From: Aequorivita sp. CIP111184
GTDB taxonomy: Bacteria > Bacteroidota > Bacteroidia > Flavobacteriales > Flavobacteriaceae
Reading direction: 5' to 3'
DNA: 64,000 nucleotides
Assembly: GCF_900489465.1 (NCBI RefSeq)
Contig: NZ_UEFQ01000030.1
Location: forward strand, 101,176-165,175
Each line of letters begins with the position of its first letter. The first letter of the stretch is position 1. Shown piece by piece: positions 45,589 to 54,622 of the stretch. Under the pieces are notes generated by a model. That model saw only the letters and a program-made list of their open reading frames with translations, was not told the origin of the DNA and searched no databases. Position numbers and translations under genes: made by a program.

Positions 45589-46737
45589 ATGAAAAACATA
45601 GCATTTATTTTCAGTATCCTTTTAATGGGATTTTCAGCAAATGCAAATTCCACCGAAAGTGAAAACAACCTCAGGAGAGGTTATAATGGAGATGCTTACA
45701 TCTTCGTTGAAGGCGATGTAGAATTTTCCGTTTTTCCCGATGGCCAATTCGACTTTGTATATGTTGGGCCACAAACAGGTTCACAAGTTGTGATTAATAC
45801 TCCCAATGTGAATGTAAGTTTTAATTCAGGTTATGATTATGAAGCTTATGTTCAATATGATGATTACGGTGCTGTGATTCAAGTTGAAGACGTTCCAGTA
45901 TATTATGATGAGTATGGACGTATCGTTCAAGCGGGAAATGTAGATATTCAATATAACGACAGAAGAGTTGTTCGCGTTGGTGGTCTTCACGTAATATATA
46001 ATAACTACGGTTATTTTTCACATAGCACAGGTGTTATAAATGTTTTCAATCCATATTATGTATACCGCCCTTGGCATGCTTATTATGCGAGGCCTATTTA
46101 CAACCATTGTGTAGTATATGATATGCCTTACAGAAGATATTACAGCCCTGTTAGATACAGTTACCACGATCACGTGGTGTACTACAAAAAAAGAAATCAC
46201 GTAGCTTATCACAATGGCCGTAGGGATTTCTATCGCCCAGGTAGCCGTGTTTATGATAAAAAAGGAAGAGCTTCCGTAAATAAAGATTATAATCCTAACA
46301 GAACAAACACAATGGTTGCCTCTAACAATGGACGCAACAATAGCTCAATCCGAAAAAATAATGTGCGAAGTAATACAGTTACAAGAAGTAGCAGTACCAA
46401 CAGTAAAGGAGCTACAAGAGTTGACCGAAATACCCGCAATTCCGGAAACGTTTCTCGTACTAATACCATTACTTCTCGAGGAGGTAACACATCGCGCTCA
46501 AATGATTCAAAAAAGGTGTCAACTGATAGAACAGTTCAGAAACAACAAACACGATCTGTTTCTTCAAATAGTAAAAATAGTTCGGCAAAAAGAAATACAA
46601 CACAGGCTCCCAAGAGAGAAACGGCGAGCCGCAGTACAGTAAATAAGTCCAGCGCTCCATCACGAGGTAATTCAAGTGCAAAAACTTCAAGAAGTAGTTC
46701 CGCAAAGGAAACTAGCTCACGAGGAGGACGCGGATAA
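45589..46737 (+). CDS. Exported Tyr-rich protein with a basic low-complexity tail
   Basis: A 382-aa protein with a signal peptide (MKNIAFIFSILLMGFSANAN). Residues about 30-145 have repeats of the type VFPDGQFDFVYVG and YYDEYGRIVQAGNVDIQY, which look beta-rich. A Tyr/His/Arg-rich part follows (PYYVYRPWHAYYARPIY). The last 150 residues are Ser/Asn/Arg/Thr/Lys-rich, low in complexity and strongly basic, ending SSRGGRG; they are probably disordered and might bind polyanions such as DNA or polysaccharide. The start is ATG 45589 (a TTG at 45580 is less likely). It follows a sigma-54-like promoter. No known domain. Confidence 0.85.
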   Translation: MKNIAFIFSILLMGFSANANSTESENNLRRGYNGDAYIFVEGDVEFSVFPDGQFDFVYVGPQTGSQVVINTPNVNVSFNSGYDYEAYVQYDDYGAVIQVEDVPVYYDEYGRIVQAGNVDIQYNDRRVVRVGGLHVIYNNYGYFSHSTGVINVFNPYYVYRPWHAYYARPIYNHCVVYDMPYRRYYSPVRYSYHDHVVYYKKRNHVAYHNGRRDFYRPGSRVYDKKGRASVNKDYNPNRTNTMVASNNGRNNSSIRKNNVRSNTVTRSSSTNSKGATRVDRNTRNSGNVSRTNTITSRGGNTSRSNDSKKVSTDRTVQKQQTRSVSSNSKNSSAKRNTTQAPKRETASRSTVNKSSAPSRGNSSAKTSRSSSAKETSSRGGRG

Positions 46738-46760
46738 AAATAGTTTTTTGGTTGGTTGGT

Positions 46761-46801
46761 TAAACCTCCGTGATTTGCTTTTGGCGGAGATCGGGGGTTT
46801 A
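46761..46801. terminator. Terminator between the exported protein gene and the glycosyltransferase gene
   Basis: Stem TAAACCTCCG / CGGGGGTTTA (one G-U pair) with a second nested CTCCG / CGGAG alternative. The stop codon of the minus-strand glycosyltransferase gene lies inside the stem. Confidence 0.75.
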
Positions 46802-48085
46802 CTTTTTTAAACTTAGAATTAAGGATGACATTCGTTTTGTCAATTCTTTTCTGCTGTATTTCTCAATACCTTCAGAAGCAATTTTTAAATCTCCATTTTG
46901 AAAATGTTCATAGAGACGAAGGATTTCAAGCTTTAATTCATCATCATCCCAATAGCTGAAAAAAGTACCAGATTTAGTTTTAGAAATAATTTCTTCAATA
47001 TCACTTTCCTTTGGTCCGAATGCAATAATTGGGCGTTTGGCGGCTAAATACTCAAAAAGTTTTCCGGGAATAATAGCCCGAGTTTCGGCGCTATTTATTT
47101 CTACTAATAATAGTACTTGACTTTGATGCTGCAATTTTATAGCTTCTTGATGAGAAACATAACCCAAAAATTCACAATTTGAAAATAGCTTAAAACTTTC
47201 AAGACTTTTCTTTACTTCTTCACTTACCGCACCAGCAAATTTAAGTCGCAAATCATTTTTGAAGGAATTATTTTCTTTGCAAATTTCAGCAAGCACTTTC
47301 CACAAAACTTCGGGATTTCGTTCACTTAAAAGCGAACCTATATGTGAGATAGAAAAGCTTTTATCCTTTTCAAAATGGATTTCTTCCAAAGTATCGTAAC
47401 CATTTGTAATAACTTCAATGGGAGTTTCGGTAATCATTTCAAACTCCTTCTTTGTGGTCGGGCTGGTTACAGTGATTATGTCTGCCAGTTTTAATACCGA
47501 TGCTTCCAACTCTTTGTGTTTTCGTTCCGAAGATTTGTTTAAGCGAAGTGATTTGTGATAATGGATCGTAGTCCATGGGTCGCGAAAATCTGCAATCCAT
47601 TTTACGTTTAGATTTTTTTGAAGTTGCATCCCAATTAAATGAAGGCTGTGCGGCGGACCGGTAGTTATTACAACATCCACAGGATTTTTAGCAATATATT
47701 CTGAAAGAAATGCAACGGAAGGTTTTACCCAACCCACGCGTGCATCGGGTATGAAAAAATTACCGCGAACGTAGAGCATCAACTTTTCCATTGCAGAAGC
47801 TTCCTTTTTTGAAATAATGCCACTGCTTATTTGCTTAGTTTTCTTTTTTGAAAATAGCTTTGCGAAACGATACGGCTCGCTTATAGGCTGTTTTATAACT
47901 TCAATATCAACAGGGATTTCAGAAGAAAAATTTTCATCAATCAAGGGATAGTTTGGGTTTTCCGGGACGTAGACTATAGGTTCCACACCAAATTCTCGAA
48001 AATATTTTACAAACTTTAACCATCGCTGTACGCCTGGACCGCCCGCTGGAGGCCAATAATATGTAATAATTAGGGCGCGCTTCAT
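46799..48085 (-). CDS. Family 4-like glycosyltransferase
   Basis: A 428-aa GT-B-fold transferase. The N-terminus has ITYYWPPAGGPGVQRWLKFV, a signature of this group. VDVVITTGPPHSLHLIGMQL, WIADFRDPWTTIHYHKS and SHIGSLLSERNPE precede the C-terminal donor site AAKRPIIAFGPKESDIEEII. It probably adds a sugar to a cell-surface glycan; acceptor and donor are unknown. It starts directly at the base next to the stop of the YfhO gene, so the two are co-transcribed. Confidence 0.92.
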   Translation of the reverse strand: MKRALIITYYWPPAGGPGVQRWLKFVKYFREFGVEPIVYVPENPNYPLIDENFSSEIPVDIEVIKQPISEPYRFAKLFSKKKTKQISSGIISKKEASAMEKLMLYVRGNFFIPDARVGWVKPSVAFLSEYIAKNPVDVVITTGPPHSLHLIGMQLQKNLNVKWIADFRDPWTTIHYHKSLRLNKSSERKHKELEASVLKLADIITVTSPTTKKEFEMITETPIEVITNGYDTLEEIHFEKDKSFSISHIGSLLSERNPEVLWKVLAEICKENNSFKNDLRLKFAGAVSEEVKKSLESFKLFSNCEFLGYVSHQEAIKLQHQSQVLLLVEINSAETRAIIPGKLFEYLAAKRPIIAFGPKESDIEEIISKTKSGTFFSYWDDDELKLEILRLYEHFQNGDLKIASEGIEKYSRKELTKRMSSLILSLKK

Positions 48086-50521
48086 TTATTCTTTCAATTC
48101 TTTTTTTCGAAAGGCGAAATACAAGCCGCTCAATAAAATTAAGAGAAAAATAATACTGCTAATTAAAGAGATGGTACTTCCTGTTTGAATTACTTTCGGC
48201 TCAAATTTGAACTCTATTTTATTATTTCCGGATGGAATTACCATTGCTCTTAAAACATAATCAGCACGAAAATATTCCGCAGGTTTACCATTGATGTATG
48301 CATTCCAGCCTTTTGAATAATAAACTTCTGAAAAGACCGCCAATTGAGCTGATTTTGTGGAAGCTTCGTAAACCAGGTGATTCGGTTGGTAACTGAAAAG
48401 TTCAATGGTCGCAGTGCTATCCCTCTCAATTTTTTTACTTGGTATTTTTGAAAGGAACTCCTTATTTATAATCGCAGTTTTTTTGGTATCCAAACTGTCT
48501 AAAAGCTGAATTTCTTCATTTGCATTCTCAGCTGGTTGCACATTTTCAACAAACCAAGCATCGCCATTGGCATATGGGTTGCGCTGTGCCACTGGGCCGC
48601 CATTTTTGTTTTGGGTAATAATGTAACGAACGTTCATCATATTAAGAATCCCAATATTTCCTTTGCTTATATAAAATTCAAATAAATCTTGCATTCTGCC
48701 AGGCTTCGCAGCATGATAACCTCCCAACGCGTTGTGATAATAACTTGCGCGCCCACTATTAAATGCATTTGTGGAAGCATCGTAAACACGGTAATGGCCA
48801 TCATCCTTCAAAATCTGTTCATCTGCACCATTTTTTTGAAAAGGTTCATCTACTAATTTAGCTTGTACAAAATCATCCTCGTTAACGTATCTTCTATCAA
48901 CACCTACTAAATCAATTAATACCAAAACACACAACGCGGCAACTGCAAATCCTTTTTTCAGTTTTCCTTTCATAAAAAACCATAAAACAGCAGCGGTTAA
49001 AAGTACAAATATCAAAGAACGGATTGCATCAGAAGTGAACAGTGACATTCTATCTTCGCGAATGGTGTCTAAAAAAGGAAGTCCCATTTCATCCCTAAAA
49101 TAGCTATCGTACGGACTTGCAAAATCAAATAAAGCTGACTTAAACAGAATAAACAATAATGTAATTCCCCCCACAATTCCCGTGGACCAAAGCAAAGCTT
49201 TTTTCTTTTCTTCCTCTCTTTCAAAATGACTAAAAAAGTGATGCAGGCCAACGATGGCAAGTATAGGAAGAATCAATTCAATAATCACTTGTATAGAAGA
49301 GACGGCTCGAAATTTATTGTAGATCGGTATATAATCAATAAAAAACTCTGTGAGACCACTAAAGTTTTTTCCCCACGACAAAAGCAGTATTAAAACGAAA
49401 GTGGAAACCGTCCACCATTTCAATCTTCCTCGTATTAAAAATAGGGCCAAAACGGCTAGAAAAATCATAATTGCACCAATATATGCAGGAGCACCTACAA
49501 AACTTTGATCCCCCCAATACATCGGTATTTGGCTCAAAACATTGTTAGCTTCCTGTGAAGAAGCTCCCATACGCATTAAACTTTCAACTGTTTTTGAATC
49601 CTTTGGAAATGCTTCCGAAGAGCTACCGCCCATAAAACGAGGAATGAAAAGATTGAAACTTTCCAGCCTTCCATAACTATACTCAGTAATGTAATCGAAA
49701 TCGAGTCCGGTTTTATTATCCTTCGGCGTTCCATCTGCATTTATGGTCAGTTCTGTTTTGCCTCGCGTAGAAGTATCTGCATATTCCTTGGTTGATAAAA
49801 TATTTGTGGCATTCAGACCAACGGCTATCAAGACTCCTCCAGCCATTATACCAACCGCTTTAAAGTAATGCGGAAGCACCTTTTTTCTGAAGGCATCAAT
49901 CAAATAAACGATACCTATTATTACTACCAAAAGCATTAAATAGTACGTCATTTGGAAGTGGTTTGCTACCAATTCCAATCCCATAGAAACCGTCAGCAGT
50001 AAAAAACCCCAAAGATATTTTCCTCGAAATGTAAGAAAAATTCCACTTAAAACAAACGGCATATAAGCTATTGCGTGTGCTTTTGCGTTATGACCAACGC
50101 CTAAAATAATTATTAAATACGTAGAAAAACCGAATGCCAAAGCACCGAGAAAAGCCAATTTATAATCAACTTTAAGCACTAAAAATAGAATATACATTCC
50201 AATAAAATAAAGGAACAGATAGTCCGCAGGTCTGGGCAAAAAGCGAATGGCCAGATCGAGTTGTTTAATGTAATTGTTTGGATATTTTGCGCCTAATTGG
50301 TAGGTTGGCATTCCGCCAAAAGCCCCATCAGTCCAATAGGTTTCTTCACCTGTTTCATTTCGGAAATCGTTTTGTTGTTTTGCCATTCCGGTGTATTGTA
50401 CAATATCACTTTGGAATATTTTTTTTCCCTGCAAAACAGGATTAAAATATGCCAAGGATGCAACGATAAATAAAATAAAAACAACTAAATGGGGAAGAAA
50501 TTTTTTATAGTTGGACTGCAT
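48086..50521 (-). CDS. YfhO-family large membrane protein
   Basis: An 811-aa protein with about a dozen transmembrane segments. It opens with FLPHLVVFILFIVASLAYF and has NDFRNETGEETYWTDGAFGG and GMPTYQLGAKYPNNY, then PRPADYLFLYFIGMYILFL, typical of YfhO (GT-C-like fold). A long periplasmic segment (about residues 550-770, e.g. HYRVYDASTNAFNSGRASYY) precedes the last helix. YfhO in Bacillus helps glycosylate lipoteichoic acid; in Bacteroidota the target is unknown. The glycosyltransferase gene follows with no gap. Confidence 0.92.
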   Translation of the reverse strand: MQSNYKKFLPHLVVFILFIVASLAYFNPVLQGKKIFQSDIVQYTGMAKQQNDFRNETGEETYWTDGAFGGMPTYQLGAKYPNNYIKQLDLAIRFLPRPADYLFLYFIGMYILFLVLKVDYKLAFLGALAFGFSTYLIIILGVGHNAKAHAIAYMPFVLSGIFLTFRGKYLWGFLLLTVSMGLELVANHFQMTYYLMLLVVIIGIVYLIDAFRKKVLPHYFKAVGIMAGGVLIAVGLNATNILSTKEYADTSTRGKTELTINADGTPKDNKTGLDFDYITEYSYGRLESFNLFIPRFMGGSSSEAFPKDSKTVESLMRMGASSQEANNVLSQIPMYWGDQSFVGAPAYIGAIMIFLAVLALFLIRGRLKWWTVSTFVLILLLSWGKNFSGLTEFFIDYIPIYNKFRAVSSIQVIIELILPILAIVGLHHFFSHFEREEEKKKALLWSTGIVGGITLLFILFKSALFDFASPYDSYFRDEMGLPFLDTIREDRMSLFTSDAIRSLIFVLLTAAVLWFFMKGKLKKGFAVAALCVLVLIDLVGVDRRYVNEDDFVQAKLVDEPFQKNGADEQILKDDGHYRVYDASTNAFNSGRASYYHNALGGYHAAKPGRMQDLFEFYISKGNIGILNMMNVRYIITQNKNGGPVAQRNPYANGDAWFVENVQPAENANEEIQLLDSLDTKKTAIINKEFLSKIPSKKIERDSTATIELFSYQPNHLVYEASTKSAQLAVFSEVYYSKGWNAYINGKPAEYFRADYVLRAMVIPSGNNKIEFKFEPKVIQTGSTISLISSIIFLLILLSGLYFAFRKKELKE

Positions 50522-50565
50522 AATTTTACTTGTAAATATGAAGTGGGGAAATTAGGGCTTTTTTT

Positions 50566-50665
50566 GGAAACACGAACCACGGCTAAAAGGAAACACGAAC
50601 CACGACTTTTTGATATACGACTAAAAAAAATGTCTATAAGTCGTGATTCAAAAAAATCGTGGTTC
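50566..50665. repeat. Intergenic direct and inverted repeat
   Basis: GGAAACACGAACCACG occurs at 50566-50581 and 50589-50604. GAACCACGA (50597-50605) has its exact complement TCGTGGTTC at 50657-50665, so the region can fold. It resembles other short dispersed repeats; nothing is encoded. Confidence 0.65.
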
Positions 50666-50676
50666 AAGCGTCAAAT

Positions 50677-50940
50677 TTATTCCACTTCCTCAAATTCCAC
50701 ATATTCTCCAACTTTTTTGCTGGATTGCGAATTTTGGGCTGGATTTTTATCAATGGTTATACTTCCCTCCTTCTCGCGCTGCGAATTCATATTTGAATTG
50801 TTTCCAAAAAACTGCTCAAACTGTTGCCCAGCTTTTTTCGAAATATAGCGCATTAAATAAGGAGTTGCGAGCCTAATTAAAAACTTAAGCCCAAAATATA
50901 CCAAAAGAATGATTAATATCGTTTTTAGGAATGTCATCAT
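50677..50940 (-). CDS. DUF4834 family small membrane protein
   Basis: An 87-aa protein with one N-terminal membrane segment (FLKTILIILLVYFGLKFLIR), then LATPYLMRYISKKAGQQFEQ and an acidic tail ending VGEYVEFEEVE. These are characteristic of the flavobacterial DUF4834 family. A TTG at 50949 is possible but the ATG at 50940 (or 50937) is preferred. The role is unknown. It lies upstream of YfhO on the same strand, with a repeat between. Confidence 0.85.
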   Translation of the reverse strand: MMTFLKTILIILLVYFGLKFLIRLATPYLMRYISKKAGQQFEQFFGNNSNMNSQREKEGSITIDKNPAQNSQSSKKVGEYVEFEEVE

Positions 50941-51046
50941 AACGGTCAAATTATTTCCAAAAATAAGGATTGGTGCATAAAAAGACGAATATTCACTATT
51001 AAATTAATGGTAAAATCTTATATCTTTGAACTAAACCCAGCATTCC

Positions 51047-52027
51047 ATGAACGTTAAACTTCCCTTTCTATTCCTACTCTGTTTTATAACCTATTTAAAT
51101 GCTTCTGCACAATATACCGAAATGATTAATACCAATCGCCCGGGCGGATCGCAAGGAGCGTTTTCGGTAGGTACTAATGTGCTTCAGGTTGAAACTGGGT
51201 TCAGTTACGGAAAAGAAAAACACGAACTTTTAAAAACCGAGACAAATGGCTTAGCCATAGACTATTCCATTCGATATGGTTTTTGGAAGGAAAGGCTAGA
51301 AGTAAGTCTTATGGGCGAATATCAATCTAATAAAATTACAGATAATCGTTCTGCAGTATCACGGGAATACAAACTTTCTAATTTCAAAAGCAACACTCTT
51401 GGAGCCAAATATTTAATTTACGATCCCTATAGAAAACGTGATCTTGAAGGCCCCAATCTTTATAGCTGGAAAGCTAATAATAGAACTCAATGGGCAGATT
51501 TAATTCCAGCTATTTCAATCTACGCAGGTGCTAACTTTGATTTTGCCGATAATCCTTTCACGCCAGAAGTTGAAAGCACCATCAGCCCGAAATTAGTTCT
51601 TTCAACTCAAAATAACTTTATTGGCGGGTGGGTTTTTGTAACCAATATTATTGTAGATCGTGTTACTACAGATTTTCCAACGTATGGTTATATTCTTACA
51701 CTCACACACGCAACTAACCGTTATTTTTCTGTTTTTCTCGAAAATCAAGGACTGAAAAGTGATTTCTATTCAGACCAATTACTTCGTGGGGGTGCTGCGG
51801 CATTGCTCAACCAAAATTTACAAGTGGATCTTTCGCTAACGTACAGTTTTAAAGATACACCTTCAAAATTTTATGGTCGTGTTGGTATGGCTTATCGCTT
51901 TGATATGCACAACAAGGATGAATATTTAGAAGATAAGGTAAACAAAGAGTTAGATGAAAAAGAGAAGAAAGATAAAAAGCAGGAACGTCAAGAAGAATTA
52001 ACTCCAGAAGATAACGGCGAACAATAG
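51047..52027 (+). CDS. Outer-membrane beta-barrel protein, phenol-degradation MetA-like
   Basis: A 326-aa protein with a signal peptide (FLFLLCFITYLNASAQ). It continues TEMINTNRPGGSQGAFSVGT, LQVETGFSYGKEK, then alternating strand-like segments (LPxYGYILTLTHATNRYFSVF) and ends with SKFYGRVGMAYRFDM, followed by a charged Lys/Glu tail. This is the pattern of the transporter family related to MetA of phenol pathways. A TATCTTTG box lies at 51021-51028. The next gene starts 6 bp after its stop, so the two are co-transcribed. The substrate is unknown. Confidence 0.82.
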   Translation: MNVKLPFLFLLCFITYLNASAQYTEMINTNRPGGSQGAFSVGTNVLQVETGFSYGKEKHELLKTETNGLAIDYSIRYGFWKERLEVSLMGEYQSNKITDNRSAVSREYKLSNFKSNTLGAKYLIYDPYRKRDLEGPNLYSWKANNRTQWADLIPAISIYAGANFDFADNPFTPEVESTISPKLVLSTQNNFIGGWVFVTNIIVDRVTTDFPTYGYILTLTHATNRYFSVFLENQGLKSDFYSDQLLRGGAAALLNQNLQVDLSLTYSFKDTPSKFYGRVGMAYRFDMHNKDEYLEDKVNKELDEKEKKDKKQERQEELTPEDNGEQ

Positions 52028-52033
52028 TATTAT

Positions 52034-53152
52034 ATGATTACTGTAAAACAAACCACCTCTAAAAGTGATCTTAAAAAATTTATCACTTTCCCCTTTAAGC
52101 TATACAAAGACAGCAAATATTGGGTTCCATCTCTTATTAAAGACGAAATGGAAACCTTGGATATTAAAGAAAATCCTGTTTTCAAAAATGCCGAAGCTTG
52201 GTATTATTTGGCTTATAAAAATGATAAAATTGTAGGTAGGATTGCAGTTATTTTAAATCACCTTGAAATAAACGAACAAGGAAAGAAAAAAATCCGCTTC
52301 GGTTGGCTGGATATGGTGGACGATATTGAGGTAACCAAAGCACTGCTTGAAAAAGCCTACGAAAAAGGTCGCGAACACAATTTAGAATATGCTGAAGGCC
52401 CCGTGGGTTTCAGCAATATGGAAAAAGCTGGAATCCTCACTATGGGTTTTGAAGAAATGAATACTATGATTACTTGGTATCATTATCCCTATTACGCCCA
52501 GCATTTGGAAACACTTGGTTATGAAAAACAGGCTACTTGGGTGGAGTACAGATTAAGAATCCCAGAAGAAATTTTTGAAAAGGTGGCGAAATTTTCTAAA
52601 ATTATACGGGAACGCTATAAACTTTCCGTGATTCGTTTTAAGGATAAAAAAGAAATTCTACCTTATGTAGATGCTATGTTTGGTCTGTTGAATAAAACAT
52701 ATGACAATCTTCAAACTTTTGTACCCATTCAGCAATATCAAATTGATTATTACAAAAAGAAATATTTCAGTTTCATTCACCCAGATTACATTTGTTGTAT
52801 AAAAGATGAAACCGGGAAATTGATTGCTTTTTCCATCGTGATGCCTTCTTTCTCAAAAGCATTGAAAAAAGCAAACGGAAAACTGTTTCCAATTGGCTGG
52901 AATTATATACTAAAAGCACAGAAAAAAAATGATACTGCTGCTTTCTATTTAATAGGAATTGACCCCGAATATCAAGGAAAAGGAGTTACTGCAATTATTT
53001 TTGAAGAAATGCAGTATCTCTTTAATTCGAAAGGAATTCACACTGTTGAAACCAATCCAGAATTAAAGGAAAATACTGCGGTGCAATTGCTTTGGAAGGA
53101 TTACAATCCTGTGCAGCATAAAGAGCGGAGTACTTTTAGGAAAAATATTTAA
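52034..53152 (+). CDS. GNAT-fold N-acyltransferase-like protein
   Basis: A 372-aa protein with GNAT features. The acyl-CoA-binding motif A is in FYLIGIDPEYQGKGVTAIIF, and TVETNPELKENTAVQLLW follows. The N-terminal half (FPFKLYKDSKYWVPSL, GRIAVILNHLEI, RFGWLDMVDD) matches a second related fold. I recall flavobacterial homologues mislabelled GTP cyclohydrolase; there is no such motif. Its substrate is unknown. It follows the barrel gene and ends at a bidirectional terminator. Confidence 0.83.
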   Translation: MITVKQTTSKSDLKKFITFPFKLYKDSKYWVPSLIKDEMETLDIKENPVFKNAEAWYYLAYKNDKIVGRIAVILNHLEINEQGKKKIRFGWLDMVDDIEVTKALLEKAYEKGREHNLEYAEGPVGFSNMEKAGILTMGFEEMNTMITWYHYPYYAQHLETLGYEKQATWVEYRLRIPEEIFEKVAKFSKIIRERYKLSVIRFKDKKEILPYVDAMFGLLNKTYDNLQTFVPIQQYQIDYYKKKYFSFIHPDYICCIKDETGKLIAFSIVMPSFSKALKKANGKLFPIGWNYILKAQKKNDTAAFYLIGIDPEYQGKGVTAIIFEEMQYLFNSKGIHTVETNPELKENTAVQLLWKDYNPVQHKERSTFRKNI

Positions 53153-53155
53153 AAA

Positions 53156-53180
53156 AAATCCACCTCAAAAAGGTGGATTT
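53156..53180. terminator. Bidirectional terminator
   Basis: Stem AAATCCACCT / AGGTGGATTT with loop CAAAA, flanked by A-runs and T-runs. It lies between the GNAT gene (+) and the minus-strand PLP enzyme. Confidence 0.92.
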
Positions 53181-53209
53181 TTCAATATATAAATATTTAG
53201 AATTTAAAT

Positions 53210-54469
53210 TTACTCTCCCATCGCCGCCGCAACAGCCGCAGAAAGACGTTTGTAGGTTCCATTCTCCAATCTTTCACGGATCGCTGAAAAAGCTTCCAAA
53301 GTCTCTTCAATGTCCTGTAAGTTGTGTGAAGCCGTTGGAATCATTCTTAAAAGAATCAATCCTTTAGGAATTACTGGGTAAACAACGATTGAACAGAAAA
53401 TTCCGTGGTTTTCACGAAGGTCTTTTACCAATGCCATCGCTTCTGGAATACTTCCCTTCAAATATACTGGTGTTACGCAGCTTTGCGTTGTTCCAATATC
53501 AAAACCTCTCTTTTTAAGTCCGCCTTGCAATGCATTTACATTTTCCCAAAGTTTTTCTTTCAATTCGGGCATTGTGCGAAGCATATCCAAACGCTTCAAT
53601 GCACCTTCAACTAAAACCATCTGTAATGATTTTGCAAACATTTGTGAACGCAGATTGTATTTTAGGTAATTCATTATTTCCTCATCACCTGCAATAAATG
53701 CTCCTGTGCTTGCCATTGACTTTGCAAAAGTGGCAAAATACACATCAATTCCATCCTGCACGCCTTGCTCCTCACCTGCTCCGGCTCCTGTTTTACCAAG
53801 TGTTCCAAAACCGTGCGCATCATCTACAAAAAAGCGAAATTTGTATTTTTTCTTAAGTTCAATAATCTCTTTCAATTTTCCTTGCTCACCGCGCATTCCG
53901 AAAACACCTTCAGAAATAAGAAGAATTCCTCCTCCTGTTTTTTCAGCAACCTTAGTAGCGCGCTGAAGGTTTTTTTCGATACTTTCCATATCGTTATGCC
54001 TGTAAGTAAAGCGTTGCCCCAAATGAAGACGAACCCCATCAATAATGCAAGCGTGGGCATCAACATCATAAACAATAACGTCATCCTTTGAAACTAATGC
54101 ATCAATAGTTGAAACCATTCCCTGGTAACCAAAATTTAGAAGGTAAGCTGCTTCTTTACTTACAAATGCCGCAAGTTCTCGTTGAAGCTGCTCGTGCAGA
54201 TCAGTATGGCCGCTCATCATTCGAGCGCCCATTGGATAGGCAGATCCCCATTTTGCACCTGCTTCCGCATCTACTTTTCTAACTTCGGGATGATTTGCAA
54301 GGCCTAAATAATCATTGATACTCCAAGTGATTACATCTTTGCCTTTAAATTTCATTCTGTTGGAAATAGGACCTTCCAGTTTTGGGAAAACAAAATAGCC
54401 TTCCGCTTGTTCGGCCCATTTTCCCAACGGGCCCTTATCTTTATAGATTTTATCGAATAAATCTTTCAT
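53210..54469 (-). CDS. Alpha-oxoamine synthase, candidate cysteate fatty-acyltransferase (sulfonolipid)
   Basis: A 419-aa fold-type I PLP enzyme of the serine-palmitoyltransferase/KBL family. Visible are ITWSINDYLGLANHPEV, GSAYPMGARMMSGHTDLHEQ (substrate pocket), FFVDDAHGFGTLGK and the PLP-lysine motif YFATFAKSMASTGAF. It condenses an acyl thioester with an amino acid. In flavobacteria the closely related enzyme acylates L-cysteate to begin capnine (sulfonolipid) synthesis, which affects gliding in Flavobacterium johnsoniae. That role is suggested by the cysteine-synthase-like gene next door but not proven. Serine palmitoyltransferase remains an alternative. Confidence 0.85.
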   Translation of the reverse strand: MKDLFDKIYKDKGPLGKWAEQAEGYFVFPKLEGPISNRMKFKGKDVITWSINDYLGLANHPEVRKVDAEAGAKWGSAYPMGARMMSGHTDLHEQLQRELAAFVSKEAAYLLNFGYQGMVSTIDALVSKDDVIVYDVDAHACIIDGVRLHLGQRFTYRHNDMESIEKNLQRATKVAEKTGGGILLISEGVFGMRGEQGKLKEIIELKKKYKFRFFVDDAHGFGTLGKTGAGAGEEQGVQDGIDVYFATFAKSMASTGAFIAGDEEIMNYLKYNLRSQMFAKSLQMVLVEGALKRLDMLRTMPELKEKLWENVNALQGGLKKRGFDIGTTQSCVTPVYLKGSIPEAMALVKDLRENHGIFCSIVVYPVIPKGLILLRMIPTASHNLQDIEETLEAFSAIRERLENGTYKRLSAAVAAAMGE

Positions 54470-54566
54470 TAAATCTTTTGTTAAAAATGTGGGACAAAAT
54501 TAATTAAATTATAATAAGATTTTGGATTTTGTGCATTAGATTTTAGATTGTAATAATCTTATTACG

Positions 54567-54603
54567 AAAAAATCCCGAAAGCGTATCGCTAACGGGATTT
54601 TTT
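54567..54603 (-). terminator. Terminator after the cysteate-synthase-like gene
   Basis: Stem AAAAATCCCG / CGGGATTTTT with an inner AGCG / CGCT, followed by a T-run on the minus strand. The neighbouring PLP gene downstream probably uses its own promoter as well. Confidence 0.85.
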
Positions 54604-54622
54604 CTATTTTATAAACACCATT

